A DNA stretch of 47,988 bases from JAVVSR01 sp964604875 (GTDB taxonomy: Bacteria; Bacillota; Clostridia; Christensenellales; CAG-917), in NCBI GenBank assembly GCA_964604875.1, contig CAZSAC010000007.1:1-47988 (forward strand), given 5' to 3'. Positions 18,335 to 26,945 of this stretch are shown piece by piece. Below the pieces are notes generated by a model. The model saw nothing but the letters and a program-made list of their open reading frames with translations. It was not told where the DNA came from and made no database searches. The translations under genes and the position numbers were made by a program. Numbering within the stretch: position 1 is the first letter of the stretch; each line of letters begins with the position of its first letter.

Positions 18335-19057
18335 GTGAAAAATCGTATCTTTGCCCTAGTGTGGCGTATAGCTACCACTTTAATAGGTATAAGTGGAATA
18401 GTCCTAAGCGTAACGATTATGACAGGTGGTTTCGGCGCGTCGAACCAACTAGCCTATTTTACCATACAAACAAATATTTTTTCTACGATTTTAGCTTGTG
18501 TTTTGATGATAAAGACGGCAATTCAAATAAAAAAAGAGGGCGCTGAAGGCGACATTGCATTTGTAAATCCTTGTGTTCAGTTAGGGGTAACGTTTTTTAT
18601 CACCATTACCTTTGTCGTATATTGGTTGCTGCTTTCGCAAATGCCTTTGGGCTTGTCAAGTTCTTCCTTATGGCATAAAATTCTTTTGAAATATTCTAAT
18701 TACGCAATACACGGAATAGTACCGCTGATGGCGGTTGCAGACTGGATTATGTTTATGCCCCACGGCGTTCAAAAACCACGAAACGCTCTATATTGGCTTT
18801 CATATCCGATTGCCTATTTGGTTTTCATAATAATACGGGCGCAGGTTGGCGCTCCGTTTTACACTTTAAACGGAATTGAACTTACATATCCCTATCCATT
18901 TATTGACCCCGCATACTTGGGCGGAGTTGGGTATATGGTTTTGGTGATAGTTGCAATGGCGGGCGCGTTTTACGGGCTTGGAAGGTTGTATATTTTCCTA
19001 GATAAAAAGCTAGCCAAAAAGAATAAGGCAGACGACGCCGAGGAAAACTTTGTATAG
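18335..19057 (+). CDS. Pr6Pr-type integral membrane protein
   Basis: 240 residues with about six predicted membrane spans and a short charged cytoplasmic tail (KKLAKKNKADDAEENF). The pattern GFGASNQLAYFTIQTNIFST, HGIVPLMAVADWIMF and the YPFIDPAYLGG end region match the Pr6Pr (six-TM, rhomboid-unrelated) membrane family, whose function is not known. The start codon is GTG, chosen because GAGGAG sits 8 nt upstream. It is a single-gene unit with its own promoter and terminator. Confidence 0.78.
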   Translation: MKNRIFALVWRIATTLIGISGIVLSVTIMTGGFGASNQLAYFTIQTNIFSTILACVLMIKTAIQIKKEGAEGDIAFVNPCVQLGVTFFITITFVVYWLLLSQMPLGLSSSSLWHKILLKYSNYAIHGIVPLMAVADWIMFMPHGVQKPRNALYWLSYPIAYLVFIIIRAQVGAPFYTLNGIELTYPYPFIDPAYLGGVGYMVLVIVAMAGAFYGLGRLYIFLDKKLAKKNKADDAEENFV

Positions 19058-19139
19058 CTTAAAATAAATTTTTTATTAAGAACATTTAATCAAAAGTGCA
19101 GAGGATTATTTTATTCAAATAAAAAGCGTAAATTGGAAA

Positions 19140-19172
19140 GGCAACCGAACGATGCGGTTGCCTGAATTTTTA
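19140..19172 (+). terminator. Terminator after the membrane protein gene
   Basis: Stem GGCAACCG / CGGTTGCC (19140-19147 and 19155-19162) followed by TGAATTTTTATT. It lies about 80 nt after the stop. Confidence 0.8.
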
Positions 19173-19229
19173 TTCATCCGCCGAGTTCAGCAGACGAATT
19201 ATTGTACTATAAAAAAGCAAAAAGCAGAA

Positions 19230-19511
19230 CTAAGCGTTTGCTTGTTCAGCCTTTAATGCGTTTAATGACTTATTTAGTGTGGAAACTTTTCTTGCAGCGG
19301 TGTTCTTGTGATAAATGCCATCGCTTTTTGCTGCGTCGATAATAGAAATAGTTCCGGGAAGAAGAGATTCAGCGAGCTTTACATCTTTGGCTTCTATAGC
19401 TGCGTTGAATTTTTTAACTGCACTCTTAACGCGGGTGCGTTTTGCTGTATTTCTTGCGTTTTGGGTTGCGGTAATCTCTACACGTTTGATTTGTGATTTA
19501 ATATTAGGCAC
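19230..19511 (-). CDS. rpsT: 30S ribosomal protein S20
   Basis: 93-residue basic helical protein that binds 16S rRNA. Seen: PNIKSQIKRVEI at the N-terminus, RNTAKRTRVKSAVKKFNAAI and the C-terminal GIYHKNTAARKVSTLNKSL, all typical of bS20. I place the start at the GTG at 19511 rather than an upstream TTG/ATG-like codon, because AAAGGAG lies 8 nt before it and family members start with MPNIKS. Divergent from gpr; the same two genes are neighbours in Bacillus. Confidence 0.95.
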   Translation of the reverse strand: MPNIKSQIKRVEITATQNARNTAKRTRVKSAVKKFNAAIEAKDVKLAESLLPGTISIIDAAKSDGIYHKNTAARKVSTLNKSLNALKAEQANA

Positions 19512-19620
19512 AACAATTTCTCCTTTGGTTGAACTCAATTTGCTTGTATATACTAACATAAGAAAAATCTTTTGGCAACAAAAAACGCAACATTTTTAAA
19601 AATATTCGCACATTATATTT

Positions 19621-20532
19621 ATGAAATCACATAATTTTGTACCCGATTTGGCAATAGAGGCGGTTGATGAGTTTGGATTAGGCAAAAAACTCGGTGTAAA
19701 AGACGAAAAATTAGGCGAGAATATAGCTCGTCGAACACTAAAAATAAGCACAGACGAAGACGCAAAACAGCTCTCCAAAAGAAAAGGAAGCTATTATACG
19801 CTAGACTGTTTCGGCAAAATTACCGATAAGGATATTCAACGTGAGATTGCCAAAGGCATCAAAAGCGGTTTAAAAGAAATGACGGCGGAGCTTACCGTAA
19901 ATCGTCCTACAGTTTTGGTGGTCGGGCTTGGCAATCGAAATATTTCCGCCGACGCTTTAGGCGCTCTTGTAGTTGACGAGCTTATCGTGACAAGAAATAT
20001 ATTCGAAACCCAATCGGTTAAATCTAAAAATATGGTCAATGTGAGCGCAATAGCGACGGGAGTTTTTGCAATGACGGGGGTTGAAGCTTTTGATATTGTG
20101 AAAGGGGTTGCCGACAGAATAGGCGCAACATTGATAATCGCCATAGACACTTTGGCGACAACCAAAGCGTCGCGGGTTTTTAAGTCGTTTCAGTTGACGG
20201 ACGCAGGCATCGAACCCGCAAGCGCATACAAGGGCGGGCGAACGGCGTTGACGAAGTCTACTTTAAACATTCCTACTATCGCGGTAGGCGTTCCTATGGC
20301 AATTTACGCAAGAGCGTTAATTTCTGATAGTGTGTTGCATATAAATAGAAGTGCAGACGTAAGGCAAAAGACGCAGACTATCATAGATGTTTTGGGGGAA
20401 GAAAATATATCGTTGCTGGTTACGCCCAAAGACATAGAAGCAGGTGTCAAATTATGCGCCAAAGTCATTGCCGACGGAATTAATTTAGCTTATCAAAACA
20501 CGACCGAAAAAAAATATTTTTCTTATTTTTAG
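19621..20532 (+). CDS. gpr: Germination protease (GPR), spore protease
   Basis: Aspartic-type protease (family A25) that degrades small acid-soluble proteins during spore germination. 303 residues. Seen: VPDLAIEA near the N-terminus (Bacillus RTDLAVE), VVGLGNRNISADALG with Asp111, and IIAIDTLATT with Asp176, the positions expected for the catalytic aspartates. Its presence indicates a spore-forming lineage. No clear ribosome binding site precedes the ATG. Expression in the forespore by sigma-G would be expected from the family; I could not place such a promoter convincingly. murI follows after 21 nt. Confidence 0.93.
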   Translation: MKSHNFVPDLAIEAVDEFGLGKKLGVKDEKLGENIARRTLKISTDEDAKQLSKRKGSYYTLDCFGKITDKDIQREIAKGIKSGLKEMTAELTVNRPTVLVVGLGNRNISADALGALVVDELIVTRNIFETQSVKSKNMVNVSAIATGVFAMTGVEAFDIVKGVADRIGATLIIAIDTLATTKASRVFKSFQLTDAGIEPASAYKGGRTALTKSTLNIPTIAVGVPMAIYARALISDSVLHINRSADVRQKTQTIIDVLGEENISLLVTPKDIEAGVKLCAKVIADGINLAYQNTTEKKYFSYF

Positions 20533-20553
20533 CAAAGGTCAAAGGAAACAAAA

Positions 20554-21294
20554 ATGTATAATATCGGAGTTTTAGACAGCGGAATCGGTGGATTAACAAC
20601 CTGTTCCGAGATTTTACATAAGATGAGCGCAGTTAATCTTTTTTATTATGCCGATACAAAAAACGCGCCGTACGGAACAAAAAGACCGCACGAGCTTTTC
20701 GGTTTTGTAGAAAAGGGAATGAAGTGGTTTTTGGACAGACAGGTAGATTTAGTCGTAGTGGCTTGCAATACTGCAACGGCGGTTACTATAGAGGCGTTAC
20801 GGCAGCGCTATTCTGTGCCAATCGTAGGCGTTGAACCCGCGTTGAAAATGGCGGTAAAAAAGGGCGGAAAAACTTTGTTTTTGGCAACGTCTTTAACGGC
20901 GCGGGTTAAAAAATACGCGCATTTGATTGAGGGCTTTGAAAAAAATATCATAAGCGTCGACACCGAAGATTTAGCTTATGAAATAGAGCAATCCGTGCTT
21001 GAAGACGGAGCCTTGGATTTTTTGGCGTCTAAGACAATGGTTGGCGTACCTGAAATTGAAAATATAGTTTTGGGTTGCACTCATTATTGTTTTTTGCGTC
21101 CCTCCTTGGAAAAGCAGTTCCCCAATATTACCTTATTTGACGGAAACGAGGGTGTTGCAAGACGGGTAAAAAGCTTTTTGCCAAACCCCTCGTTGCCTAC
21201 CGATAAAACGCAAATTACTTTTCAATTTTCGGGGCAGGAATATACTCAAAAGTATATGCGAGCGTTAAAAAGCTATTATAATTATTTAAAGTAG
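20554..21294 (+). CDS. murI: Glutamate racemase
   Basis: Makes D-glutamate for peptidoglycan. 246 residues. Seen: GVLDSGIGGLTT with Asp8 and Ser9, the catalytic pair Cys71 (VACNTATA) and Cys175 (LGCTHYCF), and DTKNAPYGTK. It is 21 nt downstream of gpr with AAAGGAAA upstream of the ATG, so the two may be cotranscribed. Confidence 0.96.
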   Translation: MYNIGVLDSGIGGLTTCSEILHKMSAVNLFYYADTKNAPYGTKRPHELFGFVEKGMKWFLDRQVDLVVVACNTATAVTIEALRQRYSVPIVGVEPALKMAVKKGGKTLFLATSLTARVKKYAHLIEGFEKNIISVDTEDLAYEIEQSVLEDGALDFLASKTMVGVPEIENIVLGCTHYCFLRPSLEKQFPNITLFDGNEGVARRVKSFLPNPSLPTDKTQITFQFSGQEYTQKYMRALKSYYNYLK

Positions 21295-21313
21295 AAAACA
21301 AAATTTGTGTATA

Positions 21314-21355
21314 GCGCGCGCTAAAACCAAAAAATAGCGCGCGCAGTTTTTTATT
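21314..21355 (+). terminator. Terminator after murI
   Basis: A 10-bp stem (GCGCGCGCTA / TAGCGCGCGC at 21314-21323 and 21335-21344) is followed by AGTTTTTTATTTT. Confidence 0.92.
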
Positions 21356-21442
21356 TTGCTTAGAAAAATCCTTGCATAAAGACGTAAAATATTGTAAAAT
21401 GGTTTTTGCTATTAGTAAAAATTATTATAGACGAGGTAAAAT

Positions 21443-23512
21443 ATGAGCAATGTAACAACTGATTTAATCCGCAGTATTGCCTTAATTGGACATAGTGGAG
21501 AGGGAAAAACTTCTCTTGCCGAGGCCATATTGTTTAATGCTAAAAGTATTGACAGGTTAGGTAAGACCGATGACGGTAACTCCACAATGGACTTTGATCC
21601 CGAAGAAATAAACCGCAAAATTTCAATCAGCTTGGCTGCAGCCTATGCTTTTTGGAATAACTATAAAATCAATCTTCTTGACGTTCCCGGTTTTTTTGAT
21701 TTTGAAGGCGAGATGGTATCGGCATTATCAGTTGCCGATAGCGCGATTATTGTTACCAGCGCCAGCGGTTCGTTGTCCGTAGGCACAGAAAAAGCGCTAG
21801 AAATGTGCACGGATAAAAAAGTGCCGGCGTTTGTTTTTGTAAATGCAGTCAACAAGGAAAACTCTGATTTTAACGGCACGTTCAGCGCTATTGAAGCGGC
21901 GTATGGCAGTAAGGTTATTCCTATTGAATATCCAATCATCGAGGCAGGCAAAATGACGGGTAGCGTGGATATCGTCAGCGGCAAGGCGTATGCTTTGGAC
22001 GGTAGCGAGATTGCTGTTCCTTCAGCGATTGCCTCTCAATGTGAAGAGCTTAAAGGTCGTTTGGTGGAAATTGCCGCCGAAACGGACGACGCTTTGATAG
22101 AAAAATATTTTGAAGGCGAAGAGCTATCCTCAGAGGAACTTACGCAAGGTATTCGCCAAGCCATTTTAAACGATACGTTGATTCCGCTTATGGCGGGCAA
22201 CGCAACCACAAACGTCGGCATTGCAAATTTGATGACAAAGCTTTGCGCGCTTATGCCTTCACCAAAGGACAGTCCCGCTAAAAAAGCCACCGCTGACGGG
22301 AAAGAGGTTACAATCGCATGCGATGAAAACGCGCCGTTCTCCGCGCAAATTTTTAAAGCGGTTGCTGACCCCTATGTCGGAAAGCTTTTATATTTCAAGG
22401 TTATGTCAGGCAAGCTGAACAGCGGCGACCAAGTCTTTAACACTACCTCGGAAAAAATGGAAAAAGCAAGCTCCCTTTACGTATTAAAGGGTAAAAAGCA
22501 AGAGCCTATCGATACGCTGGTTGCAGGCGATATCGGCGCTTTGGCAAAGCTTGTCGCCACAAACATCAGCGATACCTTATGCGACGCCAATAAAAAAGTT
22601 ACCTTCAACGCGATAGAATTCCCCGAGCCGGTTATCAGCCTTGCTGTTTCCAGCGCAAAGTCGGGTGAAGAAGATAAGGTTATAAACGGCTTAACCCGTA
22701 TGCTTGAGGAAGACAGCACCTTTAAGCTGACCAAAAACTCTGTTACGGGCGACGTTCTTGTAAGCGGACTTGGCGAATCACAGCTTCAAATTATTTGCGC
22801 GCGTTTGAAAAACAAATTCGGCGTCGAAGCAAAGCTTAGCGACCCCAAAATTGAATATCGTGAAACAATCCGCAAGGTTGTCGAGGCTGAAGGAAAACAT
22901 AAAAAGCAATCCGGCGGCGCAGGACAATTCGGCGTTGTGTTTATTAAGTTTGAGCCCGGCGCGTCAGACGGCGAGTTTGAGTTTGTAGACAATATCGTTG
23001 GCGGCGCAGTTCCTAAACAATTTATTCCGGCGGTTGAAAAAGGCTTGCGAGAGGCTGTTAAATACGGCGTATTGGCAGGCTATCCTATGGTAAATTTAAA
23101 AGCTACCTTGTTCGACGGAAAATATCACCCCGTTGACAGTAAGGAAATCGCGTTCGTTACCGCTGCAAAGCTTTCATACAACGAGGCTTGCACCAAAGCT
23201 AATCCCTGTTTTTTGGAGCCTATTATGGACGTTAAAATCACCATTCCCGATTCCTACCTCGGCGATATTATGGGCGATATAACCAAACGTCGCGGACGCA
23301 TTATCGGAACGGATACTATCGGCAAGAAGCAAGTTTTGACAGCAGAAGCTCCTATGGCGGAAATGTTCCGTTACGCAACCGACCTTAACAGTATGACGCA
23401 AGGGCGCGGACGCTTTAAGATGAGCTTTAGTCGTTATGAGGAAGTTCCTTCCGCAGTTGCTCCGAAGATTATTGAAGACGCTAAAAAGCGGGCAGAGGCA
23501 GCAAACAAATAG
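21443..23512 (+). CDS. Elongation factor G-like GTPase with divergent G motifs
   Basis: 689 residues with full EF-G architecture: G domain, domain II (about 300-390), III, IV and V. It groups with the EF-G-like (FusA2-type) paralogues rather than canonical FusA. Seen: an intact P-loop GHSGEGKT (16-23); G3 is DVPGF (80-84), where canonical EF-G has DTPGH, so the catalytic His is replaced by Phe; the G4 motif, normally NKxD, reads NAVN (134-137). Switch I reads INRKISIS instead of RGITI. Domain IV keeps GGAGQFG. These changes suggest altered nucleotide specificity or slow hydrolysis. The role is unknown; a ribosome-associated factor is likely. GAGG precedes the ATG. Stand-alone gene with its own terminator. 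Confidence 0.87.
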   Translation: MSNVTTDLIRSIALIGHSGEGKTSLAEAILFNAKSIDRLGKTDDGNSTMDFDPEEINRKISISLAAAYAFWNNYKINLLDVPGFFDFEGEMVSALSVADSAIIVTSASGSLSVGTEKALEMCTDKKVPAFVFVNAVNKENSDFNGTFSAIEAAYGSKVIPIEYPIIEAGKMTGSVDIVSGKAYALDGSEIAVPSAIASQCEELKGRLVEIAAETDDALIEKYFEGEELSSEELTQGIRQAILNDTLIPLMAGNATTNVGIANLMTKLCALMPSPKDSPAKKATADGKEVTIACDENAPFSAQIFKAVADPYVGKLLYFKVMSGKLNSGDQVFNTTSEKMEKASSLYVLKGKKQEPIDTLVAGDIGALAKLVATNISDTLCDANKKVTFNAIEFPEPVISLAVSSAKSGEEDKVINGLTRMLEEDSTFKLTKNSVTGDVLVSGLGESQLQIICARLKNKFGVEAKLSDPKIEYRETIRKVVEAEGKHKKQSGGAGQFGVVFIKFEPGASDGEFEFVDNIVGGAVPKQFIPAVEKGLREAVKYGVLAGYPMVNLKATLFDGKYHPVDSKEIAFVTAAKLSYNEACTKANPCFLEPIMDVKITIPDSYLGDIMGDITKRRGRIIGTDTIGKKQVLTAEAPMAEMFRYATDLNSMTQGRGRFKMSFSRYEEVPSAVAPKIIEDAKKRAEAANK

Positions 23513-23526
23513 TATTAGATGATTTG

Positions 23527-23560
23527 CCGCAGTCCCGTTGAATTGGGACTGCGGTTTTTT
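23527..23560 (+). terminator. Terminator of the EF-G-like gene
   Basis: A 10-bp stem (CCGCAGTCCC / GGGACTGCGG) with an 8-nt loop, followed by TTTTTT. Confidence 0.95.
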
Positions 23561-23573
23561 AAACCGAGCAATT

Positions 23574-24710
23574 ATGAAAAACATCACCGATTATGTTGTA
23601 GAATATGATAAAACCTTTGCAGAGACGGAGCTTACGGATATAGATTCGTTGGTTTTTACTCAGCTAAGTTATTTATATTTAGACACTTATATAAAAAACT
23701 CCAACAAAGACTGGTTTACTTTAGAAGAGCTTGCTAAAACTGCAGACGAGTCTGTTTGTAGCGTTCGCAAGTCTAAAAAGTTTTCGGGTTTCTTGATGGC
23801 GGTTGGCGAGAGCGTCCGTTTTAAGGACGTCGTCGTTTCCAACTATGTAAATATAATCGATGAAGAAAAAGAAATTCAGTTTTCGGCAACCGTTTACCGC
23901 TTTTGCGACAAAGCCTTTGTGGCGTTTCGGGGAACGGACGCAACGTTGGTTGGGTGGAAAGAAGATTTTAACTATTTATATAACGAAGTGATTCCGTCGC
24001 AATACGAGGCTGTCAAATATCTAAACGATTTAGAAAACGTCCTTCCTAAAGAGATTTATGTTGGCGGTCATTCTAAGGGCGGTTTGGTTTCAGCTTATGC
24101 GTCTGCAATGTGCAAGCAAAGCGTTCAAGACAAAATTGTTGCCATATATAATCACGATAGCCCTGGGCTCAATGATAAAATCCGAAATACCGAAAGCTAT
24201 AATAGAATAAAAGATAAGGTTTTTCTAACAATTCCGCAAGGCTCGCTTTTTGGGCTGATAAACAACTGTGTCAACGAATGCCGCATTGTTAAAAGCAACG
24301 GATTATTGTTCCAACAGCACGAGCCTTTTACCTGGAACGTCGAAAACAACGATTTGGTTTTTTTGGAGGATATAACAGAAAACTCGAAAAGAATTTCTCA
24401 TTCAATTAATCAATGGCTGTTGGAAACGGACGAAAAAAGCAAGGAGCTTTTCTTTACAACGGTATACGGCGTTGCCGCTTCCACTCAAGAAAAAACCGTG
24501 CGCGCGTTAGGCGTAAATTTGATAAAAAATCTTCCGATAATAATCCGCAGCTGCGCAGACGTCGACAAAGAAACCGCGATGTCCTTGGTGCAGATGATAA
24601 ACAAGTTTGTTCAGCTTTTAAGGGAATATAACAGGCTGAATAAAACGGAAGAAAAGCCTTCGCGTCTTCAAGCAATAAAAAATATAATTTTAAAAGATAA
24701 AAACGACTAG
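23574..24710 (+). CDS. Lipase-like alpha/beta-hydrolase (Mbeg1/DUF2974 type)
   Basis: 378 residues. Seen: an oxyanion-region VAFRGTDATLVGWKEDF (116-132) and the nucleophile elbow GGHSKGG with Ser167, as in class 3 lipases and the Mbeg1-like family; AsP/His partners probably lie in HDSPGLND and near HSINQW. No signal peptide. The start is set at 23574, because an upstream in-frame ATG at 23538 lies inside the EF-G terminator hairpin. No good ribosome binding site is visible. Its 3' end overlaps the MFS gene tail to tail by 4 nt. Confidence 0.78.
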   Translation: MKNITDYVVEYDKTFAETELTDIDSLVFTQLSYLYLDTYIKNSNKDWFTLEELAKTADESVCSVRKSKKFSGFLMAVGESVRFKDVVVSNYVNIIDEEKEIQFSATVYRFCDKAFVAFRGTDATLVGWKEDFNYLYNEVIPSQYEAVKYLNDLENVLPKEIYVGGHSKGGLVSAYASAMCKQSVQDKIVAIYNHDSPGLNDKIRNTESYNRIKDKVFLTIPQGSLFGLINNCVNECRIVKSNGLLFQQHEPFTWNVENNDLVFLEDITENSKRISHSINQWLLETDEKSKELFFTTVYGVAASTQEKTVRALGVNLIKNLPIIIRSCADVDKETAMSLVQMINKFVQLLREYNRLNKTEEKPSRLQAIKNIILKDKND

Positions 24711-25984
24711 TTATCTTGCTCCGATTTTGGGGCAGTTTTTTTATAGCTGGGGTTCAGCATAATAAATGGAAGAGAAAGAAGCAATATTGCTCCTAAAAAA
24801 TACATAGCGTAATTTATGCCAAAGCTGTCGGCAATATATCCGATTATAGGTGAGATGATTATTATGAAGAGAGATTTGATTTGCGCCGATATGCTCAGTA
24901 CAGTTGCGCGGGTATCTTTTTCAATGTGGTTGTCCACCTCGTCCATAAAGACGGGCTTTCTTGCGTTCAACAAAATATTCAAAAGCAAAAATAAAGCGCA
25001 GACGGCTAACGCCTTTTCAACAAATATGCCCAAAAGTCCAAAAGTCAGGATTAACACAATATAAAGAACATTTAAAGCAGTGTTTGCGCCATAACGTTGT
25101 TTTGCACGAAATACGTTTTTTGATGATAATGCGCTTGCAATTCCAATCAAGCAGTATACCAAACCTAATACGATGCTTAAATTATCTTCCGCGCTTAGTG
25201 CGGAAAACCATAAAACTCCGTGGATAAGAAAATACGCGCTTAGTATCGGTTGCACATAATCTTTTACAGAGCTGACAGTGGAATCGAAAAGCCCTTCGGC
25301 AACAATAAGTTTTCTTAACACTTTGTCCTTTTTTAATTCTCCGATTAGTTGTTTAAATATACTGCGAGGCTTCCCCTCTGCCACTTCATCTTTATCTATT
25401 GTTTTAGGATACGATAAAATTAAAAAGAAATCTATTATATAAGGTATTGTGGACGCCAAAAAAATGTATTTCGACGACGGTAAACAAAGCATAAATACTA
25501 TCGCCAAAACAGAGCTTGCCGCTATCCCCAGTTGCGATGCGGAACGGGTTTTACCATAGACAAAAGTTTTTTGGCTTTGCCAGTCGTTTTGCTCCAAATA
25601 AGAAAAAATCATCGCCTTATGCGTGCCCGACCTAAACGCCTCGCCCAGCCCAAAAAATATCATCGCTACTGTCGCAAGCCAGAAATTGGTGCAGAAAAAG
25701 AAAAATATAAATGATATAATATAAAAAATAAAACATGCGCACAAGCTTTTTTTCCTTCCAAAGCGGTCCGCGATTAACCCCGACGGAACTTCAAATACAT
25801 TGACAATAAGCTCTCTTATGGAAAATAGAATGCCAAAAGACAGCAAGTTGATTCCGTTGCCGAGAAGATATATCAACAGATAAGGCTCAAAAAACTTTAA
25901 GTCTTTTAAAAAGCCGTACCAAGCAAACTTTTTGATTTGCCTGTCTTTTTTGATTTGACGTTGTAATTCTAAATCCGTTGCCAT
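24707..25984 (-). CDS. MFS transporter
   Basis: About 425 residues with roughly ten to twelve membrane spans. Seen: the MFS loop 2-3 motif GLIADRFGRKKSLCACF, preceded by SIRELIVNVFEVPS, which is typical of drug or metabolite efflux members (DHA-type). The N-terminal 25 residues are charged and cytoplasmic. The start is set at the ATG at 25984; an in-frame TTG at 26020 overlaps a promoter -35 box. No ribosome binding site is present, and a TATACT -10 box ends 7 nt before the ATG. The substrate is unknown. Confidence 0.87.
   Translation of the reverse strand: MATDLELQRQIKKDRQIKKFAWYGFLKDLKFFEPYLLIYLLGNGINLLSFGILFSIRELIVNVFEVPSGLIADRFGRKKSLCACFIFYIISFIFFFFCTNFWLATVAMIFFGLGEAFRSGTHKAMIFSYLEQNDWQSQKTFVYGKTRSASQLGIAASSVLAIVFMLCLPSSKYIFLASTIPYIIDFFLILSYPKTIDKDEVAEGKPRSIFKQLIGELKKDKVLRKLIVAEGLFDSTVSSVKDYVQPILSAYFLIHGVLWFSALSAEDNLSIVLGLVYCLIGIASALSSKNVFRAKQRYGANTALNVLYIVLILTFGLLGIFVEKALAVCALFLLLNILLNARKPVFMDEVDNHIEKDTRATVLSISAQIKSLFIIIISPIIGYIADSFGINYAMYFLGAILLLSLPFIMLNPSYKKTAPKSEQDN
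24716..24742 (+). terminator. Terminator for the lipase-like gene, inside the MFS 3' end
   Basis: Stem TGCTCC / GGGGCA (one G-T pair) followed by G and seven T. On the plus strand it ends the lipase-like transcript, while on the minus strand it encodes the C-terminus of the MFS protein. Confidence 0.75.
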
Positions 25985-25991
25985 AGCAGTT

Positions 25992-26020
25992 AGTATACCA
26001 CCGTCGATAAGCTTGCGCAA
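25992..26020 (-). promoter_or_regulatory. Putative promoter of the MFS gene (leaderless type)
   Basis: Minus strand: TTGCGC (26015-26020), 17-nt spacer, TATACT (25992-25997), then AACTGCT and the ATG. Confidence 0.55.
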
Positions 26021-26107
26021 CTGTATAGTTGTCTATAAAGGCAAAGACATAAACTAGAAGCGAAAAATATGTTAAAACGCTTTATTAGGATAACGCCTAT
26101 AAGTGTA

Positions 26108-26143
26108 TAAAAAAATACGAACCCAAGTTTATGAGTTCGTATT
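26108..26143 (-). terminator. Terminator of tRNA-Leu
   Basis: Stem TACGAAC / GTTCGTA (26116-26122 and 26135-26141), followed on the minus strand by a T tract. Confidence 0.85.
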
Positions 26144-26151
26144 ATTTTGTT

Positions 26152-26238
26152 TGGTGCCGATGGCCGGACTCGAACCGGCACGGTGTCGCCACCGGTGGAT
26201 TTTGAGTCCACTACGTCTGCCAATTCCATCACATCGGC
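26152..26238 (-). tRNA. tRNA-Leu (CAA)
   Basis: 87 nt including an encoded CCA end. Acceptor stem GCCGATG / CATCGGC, anticodon arm GTGGA-CTCAAAA-TCCAC giving anticodon CAA (codon TTG), a long variable arm as in class II tRNAs, and T-arm GGTTCGAGTCC. Discriminator A. The region from 25985 to 26414 otherwise holds the MFS promoter, the terminator, and the tRNA and ppa promoters. Confidence 0.97.
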
Positions 26239-26256
26239 AACTAGAATTGCTTTGTT

Positions 26257-26285
26257 ATAATAGCATACCGCCCAAAATTTTGCAA
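26257..26285 (-). promoter_or_regulatory. Promoter of tRNA-Leu
   Basis: Minus strand: TTGCAA (26280-26285), 17-nt spacer, TATTAT (26257-26262). Confidence 0.75.
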
Positions 26286-26353
26286 CTATTTTGATTATTG
26301 TTCTATGTGATTTTATAACTTTTTTGTTGATTGGATAATTATAGGTGTTTTCG

Positions 26354-26383
26354 TTGGTATTTTGTTGTCGACTGTAGTATAAT
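26354..26383 (+). promoter_or_regulatory. Putative promoter of ppa
   Basis: TTGGTA (26354-26359), 18-nt spacer, TATAAT (26378-26383), followed by a leader of about 25 nt with GGGAGGG. Confidence 0.6.
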
Positions 26384-26414
26384 TTTGTTATGATAAATCA
26401 ATAGGGAGGGAAAT

Positions 26415-26945
26415 ATGTCGATTTGGCACGATATTTCGCCTGAGCGAGTGAAAAATGATGACTTTATTGTAGTCGTCGAAATCCCAAAGGGAAGCAAAAA
26501 CAAATATGAGATGGATAAGGAAACGGGGCTTTTGATTTTAGATAGGATTCTTTATACATCGACGCATTATCCCGCAAACTACGGCTTTATTCCGTTGACG
26601 TACAGCGACGATAACGACCCCTTAGACGTTTTGGTGCTATGCAGTGAGGTTATTGCGCCGTTATCTTTGGTGAGATGCTATCCTATCGGCGTTATTACGA
26701 TGCAGGACGAAGGCATGGTAGACCATAAAATTATTGCTATTCCGTTCAAAGACCCTATGTGGAACAGTTATCAGCAGATTGTCGAATTGCCACCGCATAT
26801 TATGGAAGAAATCAGGCACTTTTTAAACGTATATAAGCAGTTGGAATATAAAATTACAACGGTGCTTGAGGTAAGAGACCGCAAATTTGCCGAACTGATA
26901 ATTCAACAAAATATTGACCAATACAAAATAAAATTCCCCAAATGA
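26415..26945 (+). CDS. ppa: Inorganic diphosphatase (family I)
   Basis: Hydrolyses pyrophosphate to phosphate, pulling biosynthetic reactions forward. 176 residues. Seen: EIPKGSKNKYEMDKETG, the metal-binding signature DDNDPLDVLVL, YPANYGFIP and DHKIIAIPFKDP. The start follows a strong GGGAGGG site. The stop overlaps the comEC start (ATGA), so the two are coupled. Confidence 0.97.
   Translation: MSIWHDISPERVKNDDFIVVVEIPKGSKNKYEMDKETGLLILDRILYTSTHYPANYGFIPLTYSDDNDPLDVLVLCSEVIAPLSLVRCYPIGVITMQDEGMVDHKIIAIPFKDPMWNSYQQIVELPPHIMEEIRHFLNVYKQLEYKITTVLEVRDRKFAELIIQQNIDQYKIKFPK

Noticed and set aside
19611..19617. CATTATA as a sigma-G -10 box for gpr
   Set aside because: It ends 3 nt before the ATG, which would put transcription start inside the gene, and no matching -35 is seen.
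23538..23573. Upstream ATG start for the lipase-like gene
   Set aside because: It lies within the terminator hairpin of the EF-G-like gene; the ATG at 23574 is the likelier start.
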